The notes beneath the pieces are model-generated. The model did no database searches. It worked only from the letters and a program-made list of their open reading frames with translations, and was not told where the DNA came from. From the NCBI RefSeq assembly GCF_000517125.1, contig NZ_KI912157.1, forward strand, positions 154,979 to 218,978: 64,000 nucleotides of DNA, in the 5' to 3' direction. A program made the position numbers and the translations under genes. This document shows, in pieces, positions 8,553-18,371 of the stretch. The stretch is from Arthrobacter sp. MA-N2. Its GTDB lineage: Bacteria; Actinomycetota; Actinomycetes; Actinomycetales; Micrococcaceae. The first letter of the stretch is position 1. Every line of letters starts with the position of its first letter.

Positions 8553-11500
8553 GGCTTTCCGGTATCAACGATCGGAGGCCGTGCGTGGATGATGTTGAGC
8601 AGTTCGTGGAGTGGCTGGTTGTCATGGGCCGCAGCAGCTAGCACGGTTTCAGGTCGTACGGTCCTCTTGGGGTGGCGGGAAACACTTCCGACGATTGGCT
8701 GAGTCCGGAAGTCGCCCGGATGAAGGTGGACCAAGCCGCTGATCGGGCGACTATATCGGTGCGTTCTTCGCAGCTGGCGCTTTGACCGCGTCAGCTCAGC
8801 CCGAGGGCGCCGCCCGGACCGTCCGTGAAACCACCGGGCCCTCGCCGCCCTTGCGGCGTTTCTATGGATTCCTGGGATCCAGCGGGATCGACAAGAAACG
8901 GAAGCGGGGCCGCTGGGGCGAACGAGGAGAACCAGTCCGACCGGGTGAGGCCCGGGGGCTCGTTTTCCACGGAAATGCGGGGGGCGGGAGGCTGGCCCCC
9001 CATGGCCGCGGTGCTCTCGGTTGGAAAATCCGTTCGCCGGGAGTCCTCTGCGTGCTTTCCGAAGGGACCTCTGACCCGGCGGGGTCGCCGAAAGGATCGC
9101 CGTGGGCGAGGGCCCCTGCGCCCCGCCGGTTATCGGGCAAACGTGAACGCTCCTGCTCCGCCGACGGGCCAGCGGCGATCGGCGACTGGAAGCGGGAAAG
9201 TCACGGGCCGACACGGTGGTTCTTCTTGGAATGCGGATTTTGGCGGATTTTGCGACCCCGGCGGGTCGCCCGCCCACGGATCACAGTCCTCCTGCTCAAA
9301 GGGTTGCACCGGGGACGAGCACCCGGGGTGCCCGTGACGACCGATGACCCTGGGGTTTGGCGCTGCTTGGGATGAAATACTTCCACCGATGAGCGGGGCG
9401 CAAAGACCTCAACGCGAGCGGGGCATTTGTGGGTTTAGGCCGCCGCGGTCAGGCGGGCCGCCCGGCCCCCTATTCCTACCCGGGCCGGGCGTCTTTGAGG
9501 GGCTGCCGTCTTCCGGGCGCCACTGCACGCGAGATCGGAGGTGCACGCGAATCTCCGCACCGATGGCCTCCCGTGTCAATACTTGTTGCGGCAGAAGCTG
9601 GGTCGACTCGTCCGCGGGGCCCCCACGTGGTGCCCAGGGGAGGATGCCTTGGGGGGCATCGCGTAAGTAATCTCCCCACCACCGTCCGTAATGAGTTTAT
9701 CGCCACATGTCGCGACCGAACGGGCAATGTTTGGAGAGGGCGCTTGTCGAGCTTGAGAGCAGCGCCCGGCAGCGCAGGGGCTTCCACCTCGACGTCGTGC
9801 ACGGCGGGGGGGCGGTATGCGTTGTCGCCTATTTCGCCGCAGGACCAGTCCGCGGCCCTGGACTCTTTTTGCCCGGGGCAGCGGTGATGGAGGCGGCTTT
9901 CGGGGGACCCGGGATGCCGCCCGGCCCGGGAGCTCAGGCAGGCATGAGCCGTTCGTATTCCCCAAAGTGGTGAATGGTCCGGTGGTTTCTGGCCATCCGA
10001 ATCGGTGGGGAGTGGGATCCGCGGCGTCGGCGGTGAGGCCCGCCAGCGCGGAACTGAACGGGCTCCCTGAAGTCTCCGCCTGCTGGGCTGTGTGCGACGC
10101 CTGCAAGCACTGTGGTGGGAGAGTCATCGAACCCGATCCTCATCCGACACTCGCCCGAAACGTGGGGGGCGCTGGTTTATGGGACGATTTCGTGCGGCCC
10201 GAGCTTGGGCCATGGCAGCCGCCGGTGAGAGTCGCGCGAGTTGGCGCGTGGCGCCGGTTCCGTGGCCTGGGGCGCCGGCGGATCCGCGCCCCGTGGCGCC
10301 TGCCGCCGGCGGCAGGGGCGAGGGGAGCGGCTGATTTGCTGCCTGGGCGGGCAGATCTTCTCATGGGGCGCGTCGCGCGCGAAGCGGCGGGGCGGTCAAG
10401 GGGCGGTCCCGCACTGCCCTGCGCGGCTAACGATGGTCGCGCTGCGACTACGACGCCAGCCTGTCCGAGCTGACCGACCGATGAACCTGCCGGATACCGC
10501 AGCAAAGGTGCGCAAACGGCACCGACATTCTGGATGCGCCCGCGTTGTGCCTGCTTGGCGTCCTTCCGGACCGGTCGCGGGCCGCGACGACCGGCAGCAC
10601 ACGCGGCCATAAGGCGGCGACCGTCCCCGATCGATCTCCCCGGGGACTGGTTCAAGCGGGTGGTTCCGGGAGCCAGTTTCCAGGCGGTCACCGTCCGCGC
10701 TTTACATGAATGCGGTACTCACACAGCGCGCATCAAGCGCCAGCACGCTCCGGCGACGAACGATCCGCCTCCCTGGCCTAGCTTCTGGGAAATGACCTGT
10801 GCGAGGGAAGAACAATCCCGAGGTCACCGAGTGCCGGAACGTCCTTTCCGCGGCACGCAACCGCGGATTCGTGCCCTTGGGCGCTGGCCTACCGCCCGAA
10901 CCGTCCAGCGGAGCACGGCAACGAAGGGCACTGGCCGAACCGGACAACCACCTACGGACTGGCTTGTGGATGTCCGGTCGTTCTTCACCGACTTGTGCAC
11001 GTGGGGCACCGCGACCCAGGCTCCGAGCTCGCTGGCCCGTTGCCTACAGTGTGGTCCCCGCTGACGACGCACGATTCTTCAGTGATGGTGGGTTCGCCGC
11101 TGCACGGGCTCCGAACCCACGGGCACGAACTTGACCAGCAAAGGTAGTATGGACCTGAAGCCGCGCGAGATCCCGACATTCCGCCGCTTTCGCTTTGCGC
11201 CCGCTGGCACGAAGCCGCACAGCAGGCTCGAGGCCGCCGGTCCGGGCGACCGGAAAGCCCTAAGGGCCGAGTGACGCGACCGGTTCTGGGATTGTGGCAT
11301 TGCTCGAACTTGCTCCGTGGACCAGCGCGTCTGAGGGTCGAAGGCGTGTGTCCGGCTAACGACGCTCCGACGTGCTCAAACGCCATCTTCTCCCCGACGG
11401 CCGGGTCCTTACTATCTTGCTCCACACAGTCAAGCGCGTCGTCGCGTACGACCGGGCAGACGGGGTCATCTCCCGATCGGCGGACGGCCTCGGGGCGCGT

Positions 11501-13669
11501 GGATCCCCGAAATATCACTCGTCCCCACGTCAAAAGGGTTTCTACTCGCTCCGATGCATGTGCCGCCATGGCGACCCCGCGCGTGACGAGGAGCGGCCAA
11601 AGTTCCACCTGCCCACCCGCTCCACATGTCTTCTGCTGCAGGGGTGTCTTATGGCCATCCAAGCGCGATTGTGCGATCTCGATCAGGCAGTGCGCCAACG
11701 GCTTCCAAGCACTCTCTCAGTAGGAAGCTGGCGGCGCCGGCACCGCGGACGGGGCACCGCTGGCGGCTGTCTCGCACACGACTGCAGGGCGGCGCTTTCG
11801 CCACGCGAAACACCTGAATAACACAACACCCCGGTTGCACGTCATCGCGGCTGCTCCTGGCAGTGGCCGGGCATCGACAGTAGATGATCTACGCCAAGAC
11901 CTACCCCGACACCATCGCTCGAAGTCTCACCCGGGCCAGCGCATGCGCGCGGGACTCTACACAGCGACAGGTCATACAGACTGACGCCGGCGCTCCGGGC
12001 ACCCAACCCGCCGGAGAATCGGAGAGCATTCAGCGCCAAGCTGGTATCCGAGTCTCGGCAAGGGCAGCGCTCCGTGGAGCATTGGGCCACACACCGTCTT
12101 GCGCGGCTACAACCGACCAGGCGACGCACTGGCGCGAGCCGCGGTCTCGTCTGCCTCGCGGATGCCACCACGGCGCAACCAACGAGAAAGTCCGGCCGGC
12201 ACCCGTTTTTTCGCCCGAATGATCGCGCTTCCACCACCGCGCCTGGCCAAACGCACGCGAAACAGGAGAACCCCTCCTGGGAGCAGCGCAAACAGGATCG
12301 GCGCCGCCCGGAGCCAAGCGGAGCTCGAGATCGAACCGGCTCCCGCAGTTGGCACCCACCGAAGCCCAAAAGAACTCGCGACGAACGACGTAGGCCCACG
12401 CCTCTCGAATCGAGGCCGACGATAACGAGTCCCGTGCGGCCCCCACCCACCGCGGCCACAGGGCGTTCTCCTGCCCGGTCCGGCGTTGGATGGTCCGTCC
12501 GCCGGCGCGCTAGGGTTTCATCCATGGTCGAAAGCGAACAGCTCGCGAGATGACGTTGTTTTTTCTACTTCCCCGTGGAAGGGGGCTACGTTATTCCTCA
12601 GCGATCAATGATCGGGAGCCGGCCTCGTTCATCCCCCGCGCCCGACGCGCCGAACAAGATTCCCCCCGTTGGACTCCCTGGCCTCGACAAATTCAAGCAT
12701 CAACACGAGCGGCACAGCAGATTTCTAGAGGACCCTCGCAGCGGTTTCCGTTCTATGAGGTTTCCGCGACTCACCGCCGATGAAGCCTTTTTCCTTGACC
12801 GCATAATGCCCATCCATTTTCTTTGCGCTCCTCTCTATTCACTACTCAGTAGGACGGATGTGGGAGCAGCTCATCCAGCGGTTCGGGCTCCCAGGGCAGA
12901 CGTCGACAGCCCAAACACATTCGTTTCTGCAACGCCACACGGGAACATTTCACCCCCGGGCTGGCACAGGGCGACGGTCATGTCCCTAGGCGTGGAGATA
13001 CCCGGAAAAGATTCTCGAGGAATTTCGATCGTCAAAGGCATTTCCGCCTTTGCATCCGGATGCCCATAGCCACCCTGCGACTCCGTCGGAGGGGCGCTGA
13101 AAGCAAGGCTTGCGGTTGGATAGAGGCTCATGTCCCAGGCTCTGGATTCGGGCTTAACCCACAGCGTGAACGTGGTGATGCACTGGGTCCAAGCCTTGGA
13201 AGCGCATGATGGTGCGAGGACCGTTCCAACGAGTGCGCAGACATTTCACTTTGCCCGCCGCGGTGCGTGTTCTTCCGTTGTGGTCGGCTAAATGACTCTT
13301 CTCTGGCGGGACGCGACCGAAACATCCTGCAAGGCGCTAAAGCAGGGACCCCGCGGACAAGCGGCCACCGAACGATTCTTGAAGAAGCTCGTGAACGGGA
13401 CAGATACGACGCGAGCGCGCTGGTCTGGAATGGGGATCCAGCTTAATGGAGCTGGGTACGACGCCGCGGATCACCGCCTACGCCCACGGTGGACTCATGC
13501 GGGACCCCTCGACGGGAGTCGCCCGCGACGCTGCGAAGCTCTCGATTTGGACATTAGGGACATGGATCTTAAACTTCTACCTCTGTGCCCATCTTGACCT
13601 GGCTTAGCGAGCACGCAAAGCATCCAGTGGCAGATCTTGACCATGCCCTCGCCTCCCTCGCGGGGGCTG

Positions 13670-13695
13670 CTTCAGCCACGGACTCTTAAGACAAG
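13670..13695 (-). repeat. Right terminal inverted repeat of the 5.17-kb insertion
   Basis: Reverse complement begins CTTGTCTTAAGAGTC, as at the left end. Family sequence of istB resumes three bases further right, at 13698. Confidence 0.88.
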
Positions 13696-13697
13696 AA

Positions 13698-13946
13698 GTA
13701 GGCTACATCCCGTTCGATCAGGACGCCGCGAACTTGTTCTTCCAGCTCGTCTCCAGCCGCTACGAACACGCCTCCATGATCCTGACGTCCAACCTCCCAT
13801 TCGCCCGCTGGGGCGACGTCTTCGGGGACCTGACCATCGCCTCGGCCATGATCGACCGGATCGTCCACCACGCCGAGGTAATCAGCCTCAAAGGCAACAG
13901 CTACCGGCTCAAAAAACACCAGCCCGCAGCCAGTACGGCACAATAG
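13698..13946 (+). pseudogene. istB: IstB, 3' part
   Basis: Continues the IstB frame after the insertion: VGYIPFDQDAANLFFQLVSSRYE, then MILTSNLPFARW with the sensor-1 Asn, and a normal basic C-terminus ending at TAG 13944-13946. There is no start codon of its own, so it is a remnant. The 27-bp IS end follows 38 bp later. Confidence 0.9.
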
Positions 13947-14011
13947 AACCACAACCCCGTGGCCCCGTTTTCAATTGGCACGAATGGCCCTATTTTCGGT
14001 CGGCGTTAACA

Positions 14012-14016
14012 GCTCA
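14012..14016. repeat. Target-site duplication of the IS21 element, right copy
   Basis: GCTCA, identical to 6705-6709. Removing one copy together with the IS restores a continuous intergenic region between the decarboxylase operon and the AraC/IclR regulators. Confidence 0.88.
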
Positions 14017-14151
14017 TTCACTTCCCGCGAAATAGACGCACACTTCATCCAACTGTGCAACTGATGCACTGCGGAGACGCACGCGGATCTGCACGTCTCT
14101 CCGCCCTCGCCGTCGCTCCCAGTGGCTAGGAAACGCTGCACTCGCGCGGAG

Positions 14152-15210
14152 TTACAACGGCGGGCCTTCCCTACCCGTCCCGGTCAGTCTTCTTAGTTCA
14201 GCGGCTCGAATTTGCAGTACTTCAGGGTTCTCCTTCACATCTCGAAGAGAGGAACCCGTTGCCTCCCTGACGGCACGCCGCATGGCTTGCAGGCTCGTGA
14301 ATCCGCTGGCCTCCGCAATGTCTGTCAGGGATCGCTTCCAGGAGTTTGCTTCGGTGAGGAGCTCAAGGGCCTCCAAAGTCCTCAGCGCGCGGATGTATCC
14401 GCTCACCTGGACCTCTTCGTCTTCGAAGAGGTCGTAAAGGGCACGGCGGGAAAGGAACGAGTAAGCCACAACCTCGTCCACATCAAGGGCCCGGTTCCTG
14501 TAATTCCTGCGTATGAACTTCTTGATCGCTGCGATGCGGGCCAGTCTTAGGTCCCCGTCCTCGGCCGGGGTTTCGAGCAGAGAGTTGACCAGGGCCGTCA
14601 TCATGGACCGGAGGACCGGCTGGAGACGCGGCACCTCCCCGTCCATACCCGTCCGCTGCCAGCCGGACAACGCTGGAAGAATCAACCCTCGCACCAAAGG
14701 GTTCTCTCTGATATCGGCCAACCCCTGCAACCGTTTCACTGACTTGTCATCGAGGCCCAGCAGGCACCGATCGAGTTGGAGCCGCACCGCACTCAAGCCG
14801 GCCGGCGCATGGAAACTGCCGGGGGAAGAAAGATCAAGAAACCTGACCGCGCCACGAGAAACTTCCTCTGGGCGACCCGAGAAGCTGAACTCAGGACACG
14901 AACTTCGGAAATACACCAGCCAGTCCCCGGAAAAAGCATCCCCATTCCAGTAGCAAGTCACGGGTTCATTCGTGACATCAACAAGGCTGAACCCAGGACC
15001 ATCCAGGCTTAAAGCGGTTGGATTGAAACTCGGACGGACTAGTTTTTCGGTTTTTTCCAACCGCACTGGAGTGTCGATGGCGCTGCCGTACCAGGTCCGC
15101 CAGTGCTCGAATTTTTCCTCGGGGCTCAGCCCAGGGGGAACACTGTAGCTTCTGATCCGGTCATGCAGTAACGCATCCGGAGCGCCTGCGTTGGCGCCGG
15201 CAGGAGGCAT
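14152..15210 (-). CDS. AraC-family transcriptional regulator
   Basis: Transcription factor with an N-terminal ligand/dimerisation region (AraC_binding_2-like, starting SPEEKFEHWRTWYGS) and a C-terminal double helix-turn-helix: ALDVDEVVAYSFLSRRALYDLFE and SLTDIAEASGFTSLQAMRRAVREATGSS. The start is uncertain. ATG 15210 (MPPAGANAG) has GTGGAG close upstream; ATGs at 15270 and 15417 are open but lack a good site. It is divergent from the IclR gene at 15516. Before IS21 insertion both sat beside the operon at 1-5.75 kb, so they are plausible regulators of it, by inference only. Confidence 0.85.
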   Translation of the reverse strand: MPPAGANAGAPDALLHDRIRSYSVPPGLSPEEKFEHWRTWYGSAIDTPVRLEKTEKLVRPSFNPTALSLDGPGFSLVDVTNEPVTCYWNGDAFSGDWLVYFRSSCPEFSFSGRPEEVSRGAVRFLDLSSPGSFHAPAGLSAVRLQLDRCLLGLDDKSVKRLQGLADIRENPLVRGLILPALSGWQRTGMDGEVPRLQPVLRSMMTALVNSLLETPAEDGDLRLARIAAIKKFIRRNYRNRALDVDEVVAYSFLSRRALYDLFEDEEVQVSGYIRALRTLEALELLTEANSWKRSLTDIAEASGFTSLQAMRRAVREATGSSLRDVKENPEVLQIRAAELRRLTGTGREGPPL

Positions 15211-15515
15211 GTACTCCACGGGACTGGGGACCTTCCGGCTGTATGAATACCAAGATTCAGTATGATACATCTGTGCCAGAAGGCGACATGGTGAGGTTGC
15301 GCAGCATCGTTTTAGTGCTCGGCAGGGAGCACTCTTGGAAGATCCACACTCCTGTATCAGGGCCCTACCTGTTCCGTGATCGAGCCGAATCCAGAGGTTG
15401 AACCATCGGGCATCCATGCATCAATGACACCGATCATCTTTCATCGGTTCAACCATCGAAAACCTAGATTGATACGTCCGCTTGCCATATGAATTAGGAT
15501 CAACGAAGAGAACGC

Positions 15516-16313
15516 ATGGAACAGATATCGCATTTAGATCGTGGCGGCGCACGCTGGTCAAGCGCAGTGCCGTCGCCGGCAGTGCTACGTGCCGAAGCAA
15601 TCCTGAAAGTATTGGCCGAGTCGCAGGGGACCGCGGTCAGTGTGGGGCGTTTGGCGGCTCAAGCCCAGGTGCCCCGATCATCCGCCGTGAATATCTGTGC
15701 GGCCCTGCGTCAGAGCGGCATTGTCATCGAGACGGACGACGGCTTCTTTTTGGGCCCACGGTTACTTGAGCTGGGCCAGGCTTATCTCAGCTCCCTGGAC
15801 CCTCTGCGAAGGTTCACGGACCTTTTCCGGGGCGTCGATGCGTCAATCGCCGAAACGGTCCAGCTTGCGACCCTTGACGGCACTGAAGTCGTATATTTGG
15901 CAAAACACGACGGGAATACAGCGATTCGGATTGCCTCGAAGGTCGGTCTGAGACTTCCCGCGAACTGTACAGGCCTCGGTAAGGCCATGCTAGCTACGTT
16001 GAAGCCCGATGACCGCATGTCGCGGTTGCAAGCTGCGTCACCCCTTCCTGCACGAACACGGCACTCCAAGGTTGCTATACCTGAACTGCTTGAAGAACTC
16101 GAGGAGATCGCAGATAGAGGCTACGCAATCGATGACGAAGAGACCACTGAAGGCATTCTCTGCGTTGCTGCGGCCGTGCCTGAAATACCTGCGGACGTAG
16201 GAATCTACGGGATTAGTGTCACGATTCTGAAGAGTCTCGCCACTGACGCACGGATCAACGAACTCGTTGCGTCTGTCAAAGGCATCGCCAAGGAGGTCGC
16301 GCGACCGTCATAG
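15516..16313 (+). CDS. IclR-family transcriptional regulator
   Basis: 265-aa regulator of normal family length. The N-terminal winged HTH (about residues 20-75) contains LRAEAILKVLAESQGT and the recognition helix region VPRSSAVNICAALRQSG. The C-terminal IclR effector domain includes LPANCTGLGKAMLA and the conserved RGYAIDDEETTEGILCVAAAV with the family Cys. GAAGAGAACGC precedes ATG 15516. IclR proteins commonly control aromatic or sugar-acid catabolic operons; the neighbouring importer/lactonase cluster is a candidate target. Confidence 0.9.
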   Translation: MEQISHLDRGGARWSSAVPSPAVLRAEAILKVLAESQGTAVSVGRLAAQAQVPRSSAVNICAALRQSGIVIETDDGFFLGPRLLELGQAYLSSLDPLRRFTDLFRGVDASIAETVQLATLDGTEVVYLAKHDGNTAIRIASKVGLRLPANCTGLGKAMLATLKPDDRMSRLQAASPLPARTRHSKVAIPELLEELEEIADRGYAIDDEETTEGILCVAAAVPEIPADVGIYGISVTILKSLATDARINELVASVKGIAKEVARPS

Positions 16314-16339
16314 CCAAGGATGATTATTGCCACTCGGGC

Positions 16340-16846
16340 TCATGCGAATAAGGACCGAGCGGGCTGCCAGCGGGAGCTGGGCTGCTGCGGCACGACATTT
16401 GATTTGTTCATCGGGCCTGGCCGCCGGGAAGTCATGAGGGGGCGGGCGTTTTCGATCTGGCTGGTGGTGAAGGTGCTTCGGCGGCCGCCGAGGTCTCTGC
16501 CGGATGCGCGGCGTTTGCTGACACTGTCTATGATGCGTTCGCGTTTGATGTCGAGTTCCATTTGCGCCAGGGCGGCCATGACGGTGAAGGCTATCGCGCC
16601 CATGGGGGTGCCGGTATCGACGTCTCCGCCGCCAAGGTTGAGGACGCGCAGGTTGATCTGCCTCCGGCGCAGCTCAGTGGCGAGGTTGAGCATGTCGAGT
16701 GCGGGGGGGTGGGCTCTGGCTCCACTGACGCCGTGATCAGCATAGAGGTCATCGCGGCGGACCCCTGCAGCGATGAGGTCAGTGATTTGCCGGTCGGTGG
16801 CTTGCGCCTTGTTGGAAACTCTGGCGTAGCCGATCGTTTTGCTCAT
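16340..16846 (-). pseudogene. Serine resolvase with an internal deletion, catalytically dead
   Basis: The N-terminus is resolvase-like (KTIGYARVS with the nucleophilic Ser, then DLYADHGVSGARA). After PALDML the sequence jumps directly to LNLATELRRRQINLRVLNLG. The family normally has about 25 residues there, including the GDTLVVWRLDRLGRS segment with catalytic Arg residues. The remainder (VDTGTPMGAIAFTVMAALAQMELDIKRER) is intact, but the C-terminal HTH is replaced by about 25 unrelated residues. The frame stays open, so a protein could be made, but it should not cut DNA. Confidence 0.85.
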
Positions 16847-16859
16847 GCCCGGCCCCATT

Positions 16860-17007
16860 CATGTCTTGCAACAGCGGTTGGATACAGACATTCCAACTTG
16901 AAGTTGTGATACACGGTAGCAAGATATTTCCGGCCGGGTATTTGCTAGGCGCCTGCAGCGCCCGGGGTGTCTTGTCGGCTTGTCTTGCATCCGGTGGCTT
17001 GCAAGAC
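16860..17007. promoter_or_regulatory. Possible res site / promoter region of the broken resolvase
   Basis: Directly upstream of the minus-strand resolvase start (16846). Contains GTCTTGCA at 16863-16870 and an inverted pair GTCTTGCA/TGCAAGAC at 16982-16989 and 17000-17007. Resolvase res sites usually lie just upstream of the gene and contain inverted half-sites, so this is a reasonable but unproven candidate. Confidence 0.4.
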
Positions 17008-17040
17008 GATTGAACCGCACGGATTCATACAACGATGGTC

Positions 17041-17067
17041 GGCGGGTTCAAGTGGTCGTTGCAACAC
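17041..17067 (+). repeat. Left inverted repeat of the IS30 element
   Basis: Begins GGCGGGTTCAAGTGG. It differs at one of 27 positions from the reverse complement of 20436-20462. Confidence 0.9.
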
Positions 17068-17075
17068 CTGAGTGA

Positions 17076-17819
17076 TTGGGCGGTGTTGTGGTGCGTGTTG
17101 GTCGGCCTGAGGTTTTGCGTGAGGTTGTGCGGGTGTTTTGGGCGTCGCGGTCGTCGGGTCTTTCTGATGAGGCCGCGGCAGGTGTTGCGGGGTTCTCCGA
17201 GGGCACTGCCAGCAGGATTGTCCGTCAGCATGGTGGGGTGGATCCTTCGATTGAGCCCGCGTGCGGGCGGTTTTTGTCCTTCGATGAACGCGAGTTGATC
17301 GGTGTGTGGCGGGCAGAGGGTCGCGGGGTGCGCGAGATCGGCCGGCGTTTGGGACGGAGCCCGTCCACGGTCAGCCGCGAGCTGACCCGGAACAGCCGCA
17401 ACGGGGGCAGGCGCCCGTATCTTGCGTCCGTGGCGCAGAACAGGGCCCAGAAGCAGGCCCGCCGGCCCAAGGTCCGGAAACTGGCGGTCAACGAGGCCTT
17501 GGCCCTGTATGTCGCCGGGATGCTGACGGCCCGGGAACGGTTGTCCCCGGAACAGATTAGTGCCCGGCTGCGAATCGATTTCCCCGATGATGAGAGCATG
17601 CGCATCAGCCCCGAGACGATCTATCAGTGCATCTACATCCAAGGCCGCGGCGGCCTGCGGGCAGAGCTCGCCGCGGCCCTGCGCACCGGCAGGGCGGTGC
17701 GGCAACCGAACAAACGACCCGGGATGCGCCGGCCCCGGGTCCCGAAAGAGCTGCTGATCAGCGAACGCCCGGCAGAGGCCGATGACCGGGCAGTGCCAGG
17801 CCACTGGGAAGGGGACCTG
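17076..17819 (+). CDS. IS30 transposase, 5' exon
   Basis: Codons 1-248 of an IS30-type DDE transposase. The N-terminal HTH region contains LSDEAAAGVAGFSEGTASRIV and the second HTH VREIGRRLGRSPSTVSREL. The family segment SPETIYQCIYIQGRGGLRAEL follows, then GHWEGDL, whose Asp (residue 247) is the first catalytic residue. The exon ends exactly on a codon boundary after the Leu. The start is uncertain: TTG 17076 is open, but GTGs a few codons downstream are equally possible. Together with 19981-20430 the spliced product is about 397 aa. Confidence 0.88.
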
Positions 17820-18371
17820 GTGCGCCACGAGGCGCTGTTTTACCGAGCGGAGGTGGAAGACCTTCGCCGTTGTGCTGTCGCAGCAGCATGACGAAGCTGG
17901 GGGCAGCCTGAACCGGGAAACGCCGGTGAGGGTGGCAAGCAGCCCCGACAACGCCGGGACGGGCCAGTACTACCGGATGGTCCGGGTCCGGCAAGCAAGG
18001 CGGGAAGGTGTACGCGAGGAACCAGTGCTAAAAGCTTCTCAAGTCTCCCGCCAGCTCCAATCCGGTGGATATGGGCTGGTCTGCGATGCGCACCGATACC
18101 CACTGGGTGTTGGCAACTCCGCTGTTGGTTAAGGTCGTTGGCAGTGGAGGCCACGGTGAAGGCCTGCGGCGTAGCCGTGGCGATATCGCAGGGGCATAGC
18201 TGGGCACCTAACCCGCCAATCGGTTGACAGTGAACGTGGGAACCACCGTGCGGCTCCCGGCTTCGGCGTCTCGGCCAGAGACGGCAAGGTCCGGGTTGAT
18301 GCGTTGTCCGTCGACGGCGGCACGGTGGGGCGGAGGGGTCGTAGTAGTCCGAGCGGGGGAAAGCCCCGCAC

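Larger units (their letters stand above)
8527..13695. mobile_element. 5.17-kb insertion with 26-bp inverted repeats and no convincing genes
   Basis: A discrete insertion into istB. Ends are inverted repeats matching at 24 of 26 bases and the flanks show a 4-bp near-duplication (AGGT at 8523-8526, AAGT at 13696-13699). Inside, open frames occur on both strands in all phases without family motifs, without consistent ribosome-binding sites and without overlapping gene order. At the left end a short peptide (GTG 8543: MADGLSGINDRRP..., then VDDVEQFVEWL) resembles the N-terminal region of tyrosine recombinases but stops at about 8640. At the right end RGQAATERFLKKLVNG (13345-13395) vaguely recalls an IS6-type transposase. 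It is either a decayed element or a largely non-coding one. Confidence 0.75.
6710..14011 (+). mobile_element. IS21-family insertion sequence, itself interrupted by a 5.17-kb insertion
   Basis: Ends 6710-6736 and 13985-14011 are inverted repeats matching at 25 of 27 bases, starting TGTTAACGCC. Each is followed by an inner repeat of GCCAAYTGAAAA type (6742-6761 and 13960-13979), the multiple terminal repeats characteristic of IS21. Flanking GCTCA duplications are perfect. Inside are istA and istB. Subtracting the insertion in istB and its 4-bp duplication leaves about 2.13 kb, a normal size. istA has a frameshift and istB is split, so the element is probably not autonomous. Confidence 0.93.

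Noticed and set aside
8030..9277. 415-codon minus-strand frame crossing istB and the 5.17-kb element boundary
   Set aside because: It crosses a proven insertion junction and is antisense to istB, so it cannot be an ancestral gene.
9576..12553. Several 150-240-codon frames on both strands inside the 5.17-kb element
   Set aside because: No family motif, no consistent direction or spacing, unusual Cys/Arg-rich translations. Random open frames are expected in GC-rich DNA.
13292..13597. Frame containing RGQAATERFLKKLVNG, considered as IS6-type transposase
   Set aside because: Only one short stretch resembles that family and no catalytic residues follow; too weak to list as a gene.
18281..18297. 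Candidate EBS1 (AGGTCC at about 18287) pairing with the IS30 5' exon
   Set aside because: Pairing is offset by one base from the splice junction, so I do not claim it as a mapped interaction.
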